The notes: generated by a model from the letters alone, not told the origin. Counted from the first letter of the stretch, positions 8,503 to 17,667 are shown. The stretch: DNA of 64,000 nucleotides from Lactobacillus kimbladii (GCF_000970755.1 NZ_KQ034007.1:1477808-1541807), one strand, 5' to 3'. Numbers and translations: made by a program.

Positions 8503-9411
8503 TTAAGACTGTGACTTTTCTTTAATTGCTGCAGCAGATTTTTCCAACAATTTTTCTTCAGCTGGAGTTAGCTGTAAATTAATTTTGTGAACTATGCCTT
8601 TTCGACCAACAATTGCAGGATAAGACATGTAAGTACCATACTTTTCTTGGTAACTTGATACTGGTAATTCTGTCCGTGAATCTGTTAAAACGGCCCGCAC
8701 TATTCTCACCGCAGCAGCCGAAACCCCATAATTAGTGTAATGCTTGCCCATAAACACATTTTGACCACCAAATTTGATTTCATCTTCTAAGTCACTTGGC
8801 TGCCATGATTCATTTTTAGCCAATTCAGTTAATGGCTGTTCAAATACTTTTACTGTTGACCAGGCTGTAAACTGAGTATCGCCATGTTCACCCAATGCAA
8901 AACCACTCACAGAACGAGGATCAACATTAAACTTTTTAGCTACAACTTTTTTCATTCTTGCTGTATCAAGTAAAGTACCAGTACCCAAAACATGTTCTTT
9001 GGGCAAACCAGTTAGTTGCTGGTAAAGACTGGTTATTGCATCTACTGGGTTGGAAATAACAATCAGAATACCGTTAAAGCCGCTATTTTTAATAGATTCA
9101 GTAATTGGGCTTAACTGCTTTTTATTATATTCAAGTTCTTGGAACCGGTCACCCTTTGTTTCTAATGATATTTTTCCTAAAGTACTAATGACAATGTCAG
9201 CGTCTTTTAGTGCATTATAGTCATTAACAATAATATTGGTATGATATGGCAAATTGGCCATTGCATCTTCAAAGTCAATTGCATCAGCGTTAACTTTACC
9301 TTCATTAACATCAATCATCACCAAATCAGCGACTAAACCTGAAATAATCAATTCATGTGCAACCGTACAGCCAACATGACCATCACCGATAATACCTATT
9401 TTTGTTGTCAT
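8503..9411 (-). CDS. L-2-hydroxyisocaproate dehydrogenase (lactate dehydrogenase family)
   Basis: NAD-dependent reductase of branched-chain 2-keto acids, in the L-LDH/malate dehydrogenase superfamily. It has the nucleotide motif GDGHVG (9-14) followed by the adenine-ribose Asp in VMIDVN, and the catalytic His in GEHGDTQ (H176). It lacks the strict lactate dehydrogenase substrate loop: the region around GDRFQELEYN differs from classic L-LDH and fits the broader-specificity HicDH group known in lactobacilli. The 302 residues fit. It stands alone, with a terminator after it and a -10-like TATAAT at 9479-9474. L-lactate dehydrogenase activity is the alternative. Confidence 0.82.
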   Translation of the reverse strand: MTTKIGIIGDGHVGCTVAHELIISGLVADLVMIDVNEGKVNADAIDFEDAMANLPYHTNIIVNDYNALKDADIVISTLGKISLETKGDRFQELEYNKKQLSPITESIKNSGFNGILIVISNPVDAITSLYQQLTGLPKEHVLGTGTLLDTARMKKVVAKKFNVDPRSVSGFALGEHGDTQFTAWSTVKVFEQPLTELAKNESWQPSDLEDEIKFGGQNVFMGKHYTNYGVSAAAVRIVRAVLTDSRTELPVSSYQEKYGTYMSYPAIVGRKGIVHKINLQLTPAEEKLLEKSAAAIKEKSQS

Positions 9412-9563
9412 AATTAAGTGCCTTTCTTTTTAAAACTGTTGAAATATCTCAGCAAACTCTCAATTACTCTTTTATTATACTAAAGATAGAGTTTAAAAAG
9501 GCGTTTTCGCTATACTAAATAAAGCAATCTTAATTTCTGAAACTAAAATTAAAAATCAGGTCG

Positions 9564-10478
9564 TCATTTACCAACTTTAATATCTTTTGCATAAGGAATT
9601 GAGGGCTGAGCACCATATTTTTGCACAGTAATTGATGAAGCTTTATTAGCAAAAAGAACTGCATCTTTTAAGTTAGACAAATCTGGCTGCAATATACTGG
9701 TCATTGCGCCAATAAAAGTATCGCCAGCTGCTGTAGTATCAACAGCCTTGACTTTAAAAGCTGGGACCAGTTCTCTTTGATTTTGATAGTCGTAAAATGC
9801 TCCTTTAGCACCGATTGTAATAATAACTATTTTTACGCCCTGATTATGTAATTTGACAGCAGCCATTTGAGCAGTTTTTTCATTAGTCACCTTAATTCCA
9901 GTGATGGTTTCAGCTTCTGTTTCATTTGGAGTAATGATATCAGTAAGCTTTAACAAGTCAGCAGGGTTTTTAGCCATTCCAGGAGCTGGATTCAAAATTG
10001 TTTTTACCCCCGCATCATTAGCGATTTCGAAACCTTTAATTGTTGCTGCAAGTGGGGTCTCAAATTGTGCGATAAGAAAGTCAGAATCTTTAATCAAATC
10101 CTGATTCTGCTCAACTTCAGCTGGTCCAAAAGCATAATTTGCACCTGCATAAATAGTAATTGCATTCTGACCATTATCATCTACTGTAATAAATGCTTGT
10201 CCGGTTGATTCTTTTTTAGCTGTGATAATACCTTGGGTATTAATGCCTTCTCTCTTAAGTGAGCCCAGCATCTCTTTTCCCGGTGCATCATCACCTACAC
10301 CACCGATAAAGCTAACTTCACATCCTGACCTTGCCGCAGCAACTGCTTGATTTGCGCCTTTACCGCCTGCGGCAGAATAATGTTCTGACGCATGAACGGT
10401 TTCACCTGGTCTGGGCATTTGTTTGACGCGCAAATTAGTATCTAAATTAATACTGCCAATAACTGTAACTTTATTCAT
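9564..10478 (-). CDS. rbsK: Ribokinase
   Basis: PfkB-family kinase forming ribose 5-phosphate from ribose and ATP. The substrate motif AAGGKGANQA (37-46) and the catalytic motif DTTAAGDTF near residue 250, with its Asp base, are both intact; GGVGDD and the 304-residue length are typical of RbsK rather than other PfkB kinases. It is a single-gene unit with no ribose transporter or RbsD next to it, so it may serve nucleoside salvage. Confidence 0.92.
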   Translation of the reverse strand: MNKVTVIGSINLDTNLRVKQMPRPGETVHASEHYSAAGGKGANQAVAAARSGCEVSFIGGVGDDAPGKEMLGSLKREGINTQGIITAKKESTGQAFITVDDNGQNAITIYAGANYAFGPAEVEQNQDLIKDSDFLIAQFETPLAATIKGFEIANDAGVKTILNPAPGMAKNPADLLKLTDIITPNETEAETITGIKVTNEKTAQMAAVKLHNQGVKIVIITIGAKGAFYDYQNQRELVPAFKVKAVDTTAAGDTFIGAMTSILQPDLSNLKDAVLFANKASSITVQKYGAQPSIPYAKDIKVGK

Positions 10479-10537
10479 TTAAACTTTAAAACCTCTTAAT
10501 TAGCATAATTTTCAAATAACCTACTTCTACCAAAAAT

Positions 10538-10573
10538 AATAACACATTTGAAATTACCCTCAAATGTGTTATT
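10538..10573 (-). terminator. Terminator after the PTS IIA gene
   Basis: AATAACACATTTGA pairs perfectly with TCAAATGTGTTATT over an eight-base loop, followed on the minus strand by ATTTTTGG. It ends the bglG-type operon. Confidence 0.85.
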
Positions 10574-10603
10574 AATTTTATTAATGTATATCTCCTAAAA
10601 TAT

Positions 10604-11074
10604 TTATTTAGGTAAAGATCCAATCTCTGTTTGTGAATTAACCTGACTCATACTAGTTTGATCCAAATCAATATTCTTGTTATTTAAAATGATCACAATT
10701 ACATCGGTTTCCTTGCCTGCATCTTTTGCCTGCTTATAATCGAAATTGGCAAGTAACTGTCCTCTTTTGACCTTATCACCCTTCTTTATTTTAATGTTAA
10801 AAGGGGTTCCGTTAAGCCCAACGGTGTCAATACCCATGTGAATCATTATTTCTGTTCCATTTTTACTTTCAATGCCAATAGCATGTTTGCTTGGAGCCAG
10901 CATGGTTATCACCCCCGTAATTGGAGAATAAATCTCCGTATCTGAAGGTACTACCGCAAAACCATCACCCATTTTTTTAGAAGCAAACAATTCATCATTA
11001 ACTTCATCAATTGTTTTAAAAAGACCTGAACATGGGGAATAAATAGTTTCATTTCTCTTGAAAAAATTAAGCAT
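10604..11074 (-). CDS. PTS glucose-type EIIA component
   Basis: Stand-alone IIA of the Crr/glucose class; it takes phosphate from HPr and passes it to the IIB domain of the permease two genes upstream. The order is typical: YSPCSGLF, then GDGFAVVPS, then the two active-site His in PSKHAIG (H64) and EIMIHMGIDTVG (H79, phosphorylated). I start it at 11074, after a perfect AGGGAGGG site; the longer frame from 11119 would overlap the hydrolase gene. It is the last gene of the operon, and the permease itself (12815-14260) lacks a fused IIA domain, so the two complement each other. Confidence 0.93.
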   Translation of the reverse strand: MLNFFKRNETIYSPCSGLFKTIDEVNDELFASKKMGDGFAVVPSDTEIYSPITGVITMLAPSKHAIGIESKNGTEIMIHMGIDTVGLNGTPFNIKIKKGDKVKRGQLLANFDYKQAKDAGKETDVIVIILNNKNIDLDQTSMSQVNSQTEIGSLPK

Positions 11075-11084
11075 ATTTCCCTCC

Positions 11085-12797
11085 CTAGATATGTGTATCC
11101 CAATAAGTGCAGAATGCATTAACTGGACTCTTACCTTTAAATGGAGATTTGCCTAGCAACTTATCTGCTAAAATTGCGGGAACATATTCATTTGCTGTAT
11201 ATGCATTGATATAAGTTTTTACCATGGGAACATCCTGCAAGTGGTATGGATTAGCGATTGAAATAAAAATAGTAGGGATTTCGTGTACAAACCAAGGAAC
11301 ATTGTAGCCCATTGGTTTAAGCCAATTTAACCTGACAGTTGTTTGATTGCTGGCTGTTTTAACGTTAGCAAAATATATTACCGTATCAAACCTGGCTTTT
11401 AGCTCTTTGACGGAACCATTAACCATTAAGTCCTTTAAGTCTTCATTTTCAGGATCAAATACAGTTACATTAAATCCTTCTTCTTTTAGCCTTGTAATAA
11501 AAATACTTGAAACAGGCGGTTTGCCACTGGCACTGACAACATCTCCTATAACGAAAACCAGAATCTTCTTGTTTTTCTGCAATGTCAAAGGTAGAACATC
11601 TTGCTTGTCTTTAACTAAAGTAATTGATTCATCTGCTAATTCTTTAGCCCATTTAACATGTTCTGGACATTTTAAAACTTTTAAAGCCTCTTTTTCAGGA
11701 ACCAAAGTATTATTTCTTTGCTTTAAAAATAAGTGCAATGCTTCTTTTGTAGCTAATACTCTAGTAACAGCGTCATTCAATCTGTCTGTTGATATTACGC
11801 CCTCGTTCACTGCATCAAGTACAAAATTAAAATCTTCTTCCAAGTCTCTGGTAAATAAAAGCATGTCACAACCAGCATTAATTGCTTGAGGCAACAGCTC
11901 TGCTCTTTTTCCTTGTGAACTAAAACCGGCCATGTTAGTAGCATCACTTGAAATCAAACCATTAAATCCTAGTTTCTCTCTTAATAAATCATGAAGCAAT
12001 TCGTATGATAGAGAACCAGGATAAATATCTTCATCTTTCACATCTGGATTAAAGTATCTCGTATAAGCAGGTTGATAAATGTGACCGGCCATCAATGTCA
12101 GTGCTCCATTATCAATCATAGCCTGGTAAATTTTGCCATATGTTTTATCCCAGTCAGAAATGCTTAGTGAGTTAACTGATGTCAGAAGGTGCTGGTCGCG
12201 ATCATCCACACCGTCTCCTGGGAAGTGCTTAATTGCGACCGCCATACCTGAACTTTGGCATGCTTTCATATATTCCTGGGCCATTGATATGACAGTATCA
12301 GGATTATCACCGTATGTTCTAACATTTATGATTGGATTAGCAAAATTTTTGTTGAAATCTACTACAGGAGCAAATGACCAATTACATCCCACAGCGCCAC
12401 CTTCACGAGCAGAAATTAATCCTAAGCGGTATGCGTTCTTTTTATCATTAGAAGCCGCTACTTCAATTTGTCTGCCGTAAAAGGTCCCATCAGTACCTAT
12501 GCCGTCTCCACCAGATTCAAGGTTGGCGCCAAGCAATAGCGGTATTGGGGAAACCTCCTGAATATAACGCTGCAAGGCCTGAATGCTGGAACTCTTTTGC
12601 GGACGAAACATCATGCCACCAGGCCGATAGTTCTCAATAACCTCTTTTATTTCTTGTTCGGTTGAATAATTGCCCAATAAGCAAAATAATTGGCCCACTT
12701 TTTCTCTGACTGTCATCTTAGACATGAGCAATTTAATATTATCAATCTGCTCATCTTTCAAGTAGAATGGATTGCCCTTTAAATTTATTTCGGTCAT
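11085..12797 (-). CDS. Glycoside hydrolase family 3, beta-N-acetylhexosaminidase-like
   Basis: Cytoplasmic (no signal peptide) GH3 enzyme of about 570 residues. The N-terminal barrel carries KHFPGDGVDDRDQH (190-203), the NagZ-type loop whose Asp/His dyad (D201, H203) acts as general acid/base, and the nucleophile in LISSDATNM (D285). A C-terminal alpha/beta domain follows from about 390. The family removes beta-linked GlcNAc; being in a PTS operon, its substrate here is likely a phosphorylated disaccharide. The start is ATG at 12797 behind GGAG; an in-frame TTG lies two codons earlier. It lies between the IIBC and IIA genes with gaps of 10-17 bases. Confidence 0.85.
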   Translation of the reverse strand: MTEINLKGNPFYLKDEQIDNIKLLMSKMTVREKVGQLFCLLGNYSTEQEIKEVIENYRPGGMMFRPQKSSSIQALQRYIQEVSPIPLLLGANLESGGDGIGTDGTFYGRQIEVAASNDKKNAYRLGLISAREGGAVGCNWSFAPVVDFNKNFANPIINVRTYGDNPDTVISMAQEYMKACQSSGMAVAIKHFPGDGVDDRDQHLLTSVNSLSISDWDKTYGKIYQAMIDNGALTLMAGHIYQPAYTRYFNPDVKDEDIYPGSLSYELLHDLLREKLGFNGLISSDATNMAGFSSQGKRAELLPQAINAGCDMLLFTRDLEEDFNFVLDAVNEGVISTDRLNDAVTRVLATKEALHLFLKQRNNTLVPEKEALKVLKCPEHVKWAKELADESITLVKDKQDVLPLTLQKNKKILVFVIGDVVSASGKPPVSSIFITRLKEEGFNVTVFDPENEDLKDLMVNGSVKELKARFDTVIYFANVKTASNQTTVRLNWLKPMGYNVPWFVHEIPTIFISIANPYHLQDVPMVKTYINAYTANEYVPAILADKLLGKSPFKGKSPVNAFCTYWDTHI

Positions 12798-12814
12798 TTG
12801 CAATGCTCCTTTTC

Positions 12815-14260
12815 TTAAATATTATTTGTTTGCTTTTTTGGTTTGCAAAAAATGAGGGTTAAGCAAAATGAAATTGCCATGGAAATTAATACTACTATCA
12901 CTGCACTAATAATACCGGAAAAATTATTAGCATTAGGAGAAAGGAAGCAAGGAAAAGCAAATATACCTTGTCCACCCATTTGATAAAATTTAACTCCCAT
13001 TAACATTGCTAAAATACCACCAATAGCTGAGGAAATACAACTTATGAAAAATGGTTTCTTCAGTGGCAAAGTAACACCATAAATTGCCGGCTCAGTAATA
13101 CCAAAAATTGCTGGGAAAATTGAAGCAATAGTATTGCGCTTTTGCTTAGTATCTTTAAGGATCAAAGCCAGTGCACAAAGTGCTGCAAGCTGAGTAAAAG
13201 GGCAGGCTATATTGGCGGCAAAAATAACATCAAATTTTTGTGTGGCTAAATTGTTCAGTACTATTGGGATAATGGCATTATGCACGCCAAAGATTACTAA
13301 TATTTGCCACATTCCTCCAATAAAGGCACCTAATAAGATTGGACTAAGTTTATATAACTCTTTTACAATCCAAGCAATAATATCTGACAACCAAATTGAT
13401 ACTGGACCAACTACTAATAAAGTTAGTGGCACAATCACCAATATGGTTATTAATGGTACAAGAAAATTTGCTACGGATGCCGGACTGATTTTTTTAGCAA
13501 AACGTTGGACATAAGATGCTGCCCAAACTGCTAGGATAATAGGAATGACAGTCGAAGTATAGTTATTTAACAAAACAGGTATATGTAAGAAAGTTAAATA
13601 AGCCTTAGTTTGAAAAATCGTACCCGACAAAACTGTTGCTGCAGCTTTGCCTGACATTGCCTGTATCAAAGTAGGATAAATAATTGCCGTACCAATAACA
13701 AGCGAGGTCATTTGATCAACATGAAATTTTTTACCAGCCGTAACCGCTAAAAATACTGGGAAGAAATAAAATAAAGCGTCACCAATAGCATACAAGATAA
13801 TATATGTGCCATCTGTATTCTTTAAGACACCCGCTGTGGTCAAAATTGCCAGCAGTCCTTTAACCATACCACTTGCACATAAAACTCCCAAAATTGGGAC
13901 AAAGATACCAGATAAAAGGTCTACTGCTTTATCCCATAATGATTGTTTTTTATCAATTAGCTTCGTATCTTTCTTCAGGGCCTCCTCGTCAGCTACAGTT
14001 TCTCCTCCGCTAAAGTGGTAGAGGCTATTAATCTCATCAAAAACTGATTCTACGTGCATGCCAATCACTATTTGATATTGCCCGTTAGCCTGTATCACGT
14101 CAACTATTTCTTCGTTTCCTTTAAGGGCTTCGGTATTCGCCTTGCTTTCATCTTTTAAAACAAAACGCAATCGGGTAAAACAGTGAATTAAAGAGACCAC
14201 ATTGTCCTTTCCACCCACATTTTTTACTATAAATTTACTCAATGAGGTATATTTTCCCAT
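12815..14260 (-). CDS. PTS beta-glucoside-type EIIBC component
   Basis: Membrane permease of the glucose-glucoside superfamily. The N-terminal IIB domain (1-~90) has the phosphorylated Cys in IHCFTRLRF (C27). The IIC domain follows from about 105, with about ten hydrophobic segments and the signature IFGITEPAIYGVTLPL. At 481 residues it stops before any IIA domain; a separate IIA is encoded at 10604-11074. It follows bglG with two bases between stop and start, behind AAAGGAG. Sugar specificity cannot be read directly; the linked GH3 suggests an N-acetylated or beta-linked disaccharide. Confidence 0.93.
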   Translation of the reverse strand: MGKYTSLSKFIVKNVGGKDNVVSLIHCFTRLRFVLKDESKANTEALKGNEEIVDVIQANGQYQIVIGMHVESVFDEINSLYHFSGGETVADEEALKKDTKLIDKKQSLWDKAVDLLSGIFVPILGVLCASGMVKGLLAILTTAGVLKNTDGTYIILYAIGDALFYFFPVFLAVTAGKKFHVDQMTSLVIGTAIIYPTLIQAMSGKAAATVLSGTIFQTKAYLTFLHIPVLLNNYTSTVIPIILAVWAASYVQRFAKKISPASVANFLVPLITILVIVPLTLLVVGPVSIWLSDIIAWIVKELYKLSPILLGAFIGGMWQILVIFGVHNAIIPIVLNNLATQKFDVIFAANIACPFTQLAALCALALILKDTKQKRNTIASIFPAIFGITEPAIYGVTLPLKKPFFISCISSAIGGILAMLMGVKFYQMGGQGIFAFPCFLSPNANNFSGIISAVIVVLISMAISFCLTLIFCKPKKQTNNI

Positions 14261-14262
14261 TT

Positions 14263-15126
14263 TTATTTCTCCTTTGAGATTATGTTTTTCAACATATTGT
14301 GAATATGAAGTACTAAATAGGCGCGTTCTTCCTGATAAATGGTGATGTCAAATTTTTGAGCAAAGTCAGCACTGAGACTGTTCACACAATCTTTTTCCCT
14401 TTGATATTGTTTATCAGACAAAACAACTAGCAGAGAAGAATTAACGTCATTTTCTTTATAATCATTATCTAAAATTCTTTGAGCAAAAAAACGAACATGA
14501 GTATCAAAGCGCTGATAATACAGTGGATCTGCTTTCTCAGCAAAATCGATCTTAAAATAATCAAAAACGTAATTCGTAACCCAATGAACTATCTCAACTA
14601 CACGATAACCGTTAAAATCTCCCTTATTTTCCAACTCACTGTTCACTACATGTAAAGCAATTGTGGCTGCTTCGTCTTCAGCCAAAATGCAACCAGTCAT
14701 ATTACGAATTAATTTGATGCCAAAAAGACCAACTTCAAACTCTTGAGGGTAAATTCTTTTTATATCTAAAATCAATGGATTCGAAATTTTTATGCCCTTT
14801 TTAGCCTGCTCAACTGCTCTGTAAATATGATCAGTTAAAGCTACGATTAGACTTTGATTTAACTCCTGTTTTAACTTTGATTTTGCCTTGTCAACTATGT
14901 CATTAGCAATTGCATAATATTCAATTGGTATATTAACCAACAATTTTGCCATAGCTGAGGAGATCTCTTGAGGTAATACTGGAAAATAATATTCTATTTT
15001 GCTTTCATCAACTTCATCGCCAACATGTTTTCCGAAAGCTATTCCTCTTCCTGTAACAATTAATTCTTTACCTTTGTCGTCGACTACAAAAGAAACATTA
15101 TTGTTGATCCCACGCTTAATAAACAC
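14263..15126 (-). CDS. BglG/LicT-family transcription antiterminator
   Basis: RNA-binding antiterminator. An N-terminal CAT domain (about 1-55) binds the RAT hairpin in its own leader; two PRD domains follow. All four regulatory histidines can be located: LTDHI (H100) and IALHV (H159) in PRD1, FDTHVRF (H210) and LVLHI (H274) in PRD2. Phosphorylation by the cognate PTS and HPr would switch it. It is the first gene of its operon, preceded by a RAT/terminator, promoter and cre, so it should induce its own operon when substrate draws phosphate away. The 287 residues match the family. Confidence 0.95.
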   Translation of the reverse strand: MFIKRGINNNVSFVVDDKGKELIVTGRGIAFGKHVGDEVDESKIEYYFPVLPQEISSAMAKLLVNIPIEYYAIANDIVDKAKSKLKQELNQSLIVALTDHIYRAVEQAKKGIKISNPLILDIKRIYPQEFEVGLFGIKLIRNMTGCILAEDEAATIALHVVNSELENKGDFNGYRVVEIVHWVTNYVFDYFKIDFAEKADPLYYQRFDTHVRFFAQRILDNDYKENDVNSSLLVVLSDKQYQREKDCVNSLSADFAQKFDITIYQEERAYLVLHIHNMLKNIISKEK

Positions 15127-15155
15127 TCAATTCTCCTCCTTTCAATAAAAAATAA

Positions 15156-15213
15156 AAACCTGCTTGCACACAAGAACCAAATTGATGATTTAAATTGTGT
15201 GACAAACAGGTTT
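15156..15213 (-). terminator. Leader terminator controlled by BglG
   Basis: Long stem on the minus strand: 5' arm 15213-15195 (AAACCTGTTTGTCACACAA) and 3' arm 15173-15156, with one bulge, followed by TTTTTATTTTTTA. Its 5' arm overlaps the RAT element, as expected for antitermination. Confidence 0.85.
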
Positions 15214-15246
15214 AGCTTACTTAATAATCATTAGTAATAACTATCC
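15209..15246 (-). promoter_or_regulatory. RAT (ribonucleic antiterminator) element
   Basis: On the minus strand the element begins GGATAGTTATTACT and ends AGTAAGCTAAACC, matching the BglG/LicT RAT layout (GGAT..GTTACT ... AG..GCAAAACC) with imperfect arms. It overlaps five bases of the terminator's 5' arm and lies at the predicted 5' end of the transcript. Confidence 0.75.
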
Positions 15247-15259
15247 GATAGTCATGTTT

Positions 15260-15288
15260 ATTTTACTCGATTAAATGGGTTATGTAAA
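15260..15288 (-). promoter_or_regulatory. Promoter of the bglG-PTS-GH3 operon
   Basis: -35 TTTACA (15288-15283), 17-base spacer, -10 TAAAAT (15265-15260) on the minus strand. The start would fall just upstream of the RAT. Confidence 0.65.
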
Positions 15289-15306
15289 TATAAATTAGCA
15301 AATACT

Positions 15307-15320
15307 GCGTAACGCTTTCA
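15307..15320 (-). promoter_or_regulatory. Catabolite response element (cre)
   Basis: TGAAAGCGTTACGC on the minus strand, close to the cre consensus TGWAARCGYTWNCW, 19 bases upstream of the -35. CcpA bound here would either activate or repress; repression by glucose is usual for such operons. Confidence 0.55.
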
Positions 15321-15415
15321 GAAAAAGTTTTTTTAATTTTCAAATCATCATCTTTTAATTTTGTCTATCAAAGCATATAATTACTTTTATCATTCAATTT
15401 AAGTAAGGTAAAAAT

Positions 15416-16723
15416 ATGAAAAGACAACTAAACTTTTTCGCCGCTCTAGCCACTGTCATGGGCACCATGATTGGTGGCGGTGCTTTTTTCAAAATTGCTA
15501 ACATTTCAGCTTTAACTCACAATGCCTGGCTAAGTATCATAGTATGGCCATTTGCCGGTTTCATTACTCTAATGGCAGGATTAAGCATAGCTGAGTTAGC
15601 GTCAATATATCCCAAAGATGGCGGACCCGTCAGATATCTGGAAGAAATATACGGTCCCAAAGTTGCCTTTTTGTTTGGCTGGTCGCTAATAATCGTCTAT
15701 TATCCGGCAAATATCGCTGCACTTTCAATCGTATTTGCAACCCAACTAAAAGAAATACCGCATTTTAAAGACTTATCTACTACAGTGATTGCTCTAATCG
15801 TGATGCTGGCAATTCTTTTGATCAATTGGATTGGATCAAAATTGAGTGGTCAGGTACAAAAAATAACTTTAGTTATTAAGCTATTGCCGATTGCTGCAAT
15901 AATAATCTTTGCTTTGTTTTATAGTGGACCTAATCAGCTAGCAGGTACCCCAGCGCCTAAAATAACATCTGCTTCGGGAGCTATGGCCTTCGGACAAGCT
16001 CTTTTAGCTGTGCTTTTTGCTTATGATGGTTGGTTAAGTATCGGCAACTTAGCAAGTGAAATCAAAAATCCCGCAAAAACTTTAGCCAAAGCTATTATTT
16101 GGGGACTTTTTGGGGTAACAATCATTTATACTCTTCTTAACTGGAGTTATGTTAGAGTCATTCCCTGGTCAAAAGTTGTAGGTAACCAGACAACAGCTCT
16201 ACTTACCGCCAAAAAATTATTTGGTAGTGTGGGGGGTACTTTGGTTGCTACAGGTATTTTAGTTTCAGTGTTTGGTGCCATTAATGGCCACCTTCTTTTG
16301 GGATCCAGAATGCCTTATGTTTTAGGCAAAGAAAAGAAATTGCCAGCTGCAAACTTTTTCAGCAAATTAAATTCTAAAACTATTGTGCCTACCAACAGCA
16401 TGATTTTTGAATGCGTAATTGCAACCATTATGATTTTTTCTGGTACATTTGATTCATTAACCAACATGCTGGTTTATGTTTCCTGGATTTTTTCAATTTT
16501 ATTATTTTTAGGTGTCCTTATCTTACGTAAAAAACAACCAGATCTTTTACGACCGTATAAAACTCCTTGGTATCCTCTTCCACCTATTCTTGGGATCTGT
16601 GGTGCTTTATTCATTGTTGTTACCACAACGTTAACCCAGCCACTTTTGTCACTTACAGGTATTTTACTGACCCTTAGTGGCTGGCCAGTTTATGTTTATG
16701 TGCAAAAGAAAAATCGAACTTAA
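15416..16723 (+). CDS. APC-family amino acid permease
   Basis: Membrane amino acid transporter of the amino acid-polyamine-organocation superfamily, LAT-like branch. The 435 residues hold about 12 hydrophobic segments. The first has the substrate-binding glycine motif GTMIGGGAFF, and the sixth region has FAYDGWLSIGNLASEIKNP, a family hallmark. The C-terminus near residue 380 has RPYKTPWYP, also typical. It is monocistronic on the plus strand, divergent from the bglG operon, and ends in a terminator at 16773-16803. The exact amino acid is not predictable. Confidence 0.9.
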   Translation: MKRQLNFFAALATVMGTMIGGGAFFKIANISALTHNAWLSIIVWPFAGFITLMAGLSIAELASIYPKDGGPVRYLEEIYGPKVAFLFGWSLIIVYYPANIAALSIVFATQLKEIPHFKDLSTTVIALIVMLAILLINWIGSKLSGQVQKITLVIKLLPIAAIIIFALFYSGPNQLAGTPAPKITSASGAMAFGQALLAVLFAYDGWLSIGNLASEIKNPAKTLAKAIIWGLFGVTIIYTLLNWSYVRVIPWSKVVGNQTTALLTAKKLFGSVGGTLVATGILVSVFGAINGHLLLGSRMPYVLGKEKKLPAANFFSKLNSKTIVPTNSMIFECVIATIMIFSGTFDSLTNMLVYVSWIFSILLFLGVLILRKKQPDLLRPYKTPWYPLPPILGICGALFIVVTTTLTQPLLSLTGILLTLSGWPVYVYVQKKNRT

Positions 16724-16772
16724 TTAAAGTATAAAAATCTATATTAAAGACTTTTATAGAACCAAAAAATAT

Positions 16773-16803
16773 AGCCTTGGAGTATTTTTTTATTCCAAGG
16801 CTT
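16773..16803. terminator. Bidirectional terminator between APC permease and DUF3021 gene
   Basis: AGCCTTGGA and TTCCAAGGCT are complementary around an 11-base T-rich loop, with T/A runs on both sides; it can serve the convergent genes on either strand. Confidence 0.8.
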
Positions 16804-16822
16804 TTATATATTTCAAAATTAT

Positions 16823-17212
16823 TTATTTTTTCGCATTTCTTTTTTTAATACTCGAATTAATTTCTTTTACAGTCTGCCTCTGTGACAAAATAATAATCAG
16901 CCAAATAACAATATAAACTAAGACAAAGACACCAACCAACCAAAAATCAATCGGCCACTTATTTATCCAGCACATTAACAACACCAATAAAAATGTCCCT
17001 ATGATATGAACGCTAAAGGCAATAGCAGGTGGTACATCCATCGCAAAAATCATTGATAAAATTCCTATTAATCCAGAAATAATTAAAACAGAAATAACAC
17101 CTAAACGGGTAGGAATACTAGGAGAAGCAAAAGTCAGTATTATCAAATAAGTAGCTGCACCAAAGCCCACACCGGTAAAGAAATAGTTAATGAAATTACT
17201 TAATTTTCTCAT
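16823..17212 (-). CDS. DUF3021-like membrane protein, partner of LytTR regulator
   Basis: Small protein of 129 residues with four hydrophobic segments (about 10-30, 37-57, 62-84, 92-112) and a basic C-terminus ending KKRNAKK. The size, topology and position directly after a LytTR gene fit DUF3021 proteins, which act as membrane inhibitors of the paired LytTR regulator in LytTR regulatory systems such as HdrRM and BrsRM of streptococci. It starts one base after the LytTR stop. The function is inferred from this pairing, not from catalytic residues. Confidence 0.75.
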   Translation of the reverse strand: MRKLSNFINYFFTGVGFGAATYLIILTFASPSIPTRLGVISVLIISGLIGILSMIFAMDVPPAIAFSVHIIGTFLLVLLMCWINKWPIDFWLVGVFVLVYIVIWLIIILSQRQTVKEINSSIKKRNAKK

Positions 17213-17213
17213 T

Positions 17214-17666
17214 TTACAGACCCAACTCTCTTTTTAATGCAGGCAAATACAATCTGGAAACATCAGCTTTTAGATTGTTTTGTAAAAGTGCGATCATATT
17301 TCCTGCAAAGCCTACTTCTATCGATTCCAGAAAATTAATATTGATAATGCCATGTTTCGAAACTTGGATAAACCCATCACCCAGTTTTTCTAGTACCTGA
17401 TATAATCGACCAGTTGTTTTTATCATGTTTTTAGTAGTATAAAACGTAATATCTGTTGTCTGGATTTCTACTTTGATAATTTCTGTTCGTTTAATGGTTA
17501 CTATTCTGTCTTCCACTTTAACTGGTAAAAGATCATACCTTTTTTCACCAAATTTATGCAAATAATTAATTAAATCATTAACTACTTCACTTTTTTGAGC
17601 TGCTTTAATTTCAACTTCAATTTCCTGTTCATTTAAATCAGAATCCGTTTTAAATTCAATTTTCAC
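17214..17666 (-). CDS. LytTR-domain DNA-binding regulator
   Basis: About 150 residues. The C-terminal two-thirds is a LytTR DNA-binding domain: IVTIKRTEIIKVE, then FIQVSKHGIININFLESIE, the core pattern of this fold. There is no receiver domain, so it is not a two-component regulator. I start it at a GTG (17666) behind GGAGGA, two bases after the permease stop; the frame open from 17711 lies inside the permease gene. It is followed by the DUF3021 gene and preceded by an ABC exporter, which it probably controls. Confidence 0.85.
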   Translation of the reverse strand: MKIEFKTDSDLNEQEIEVEIKAAQKSEVVNDLINYLHKFGEKRYDLLPVKVEDRIVTIKRTEIIKVEIQTTDITFYTTKNMIKTTGRLYQVLEKLGDGFIQVSKHGIININFLESIEVGFAGNMIALLQNNLKADVSRLYLPALKRELGL

Positions 17667-17667
17667 T

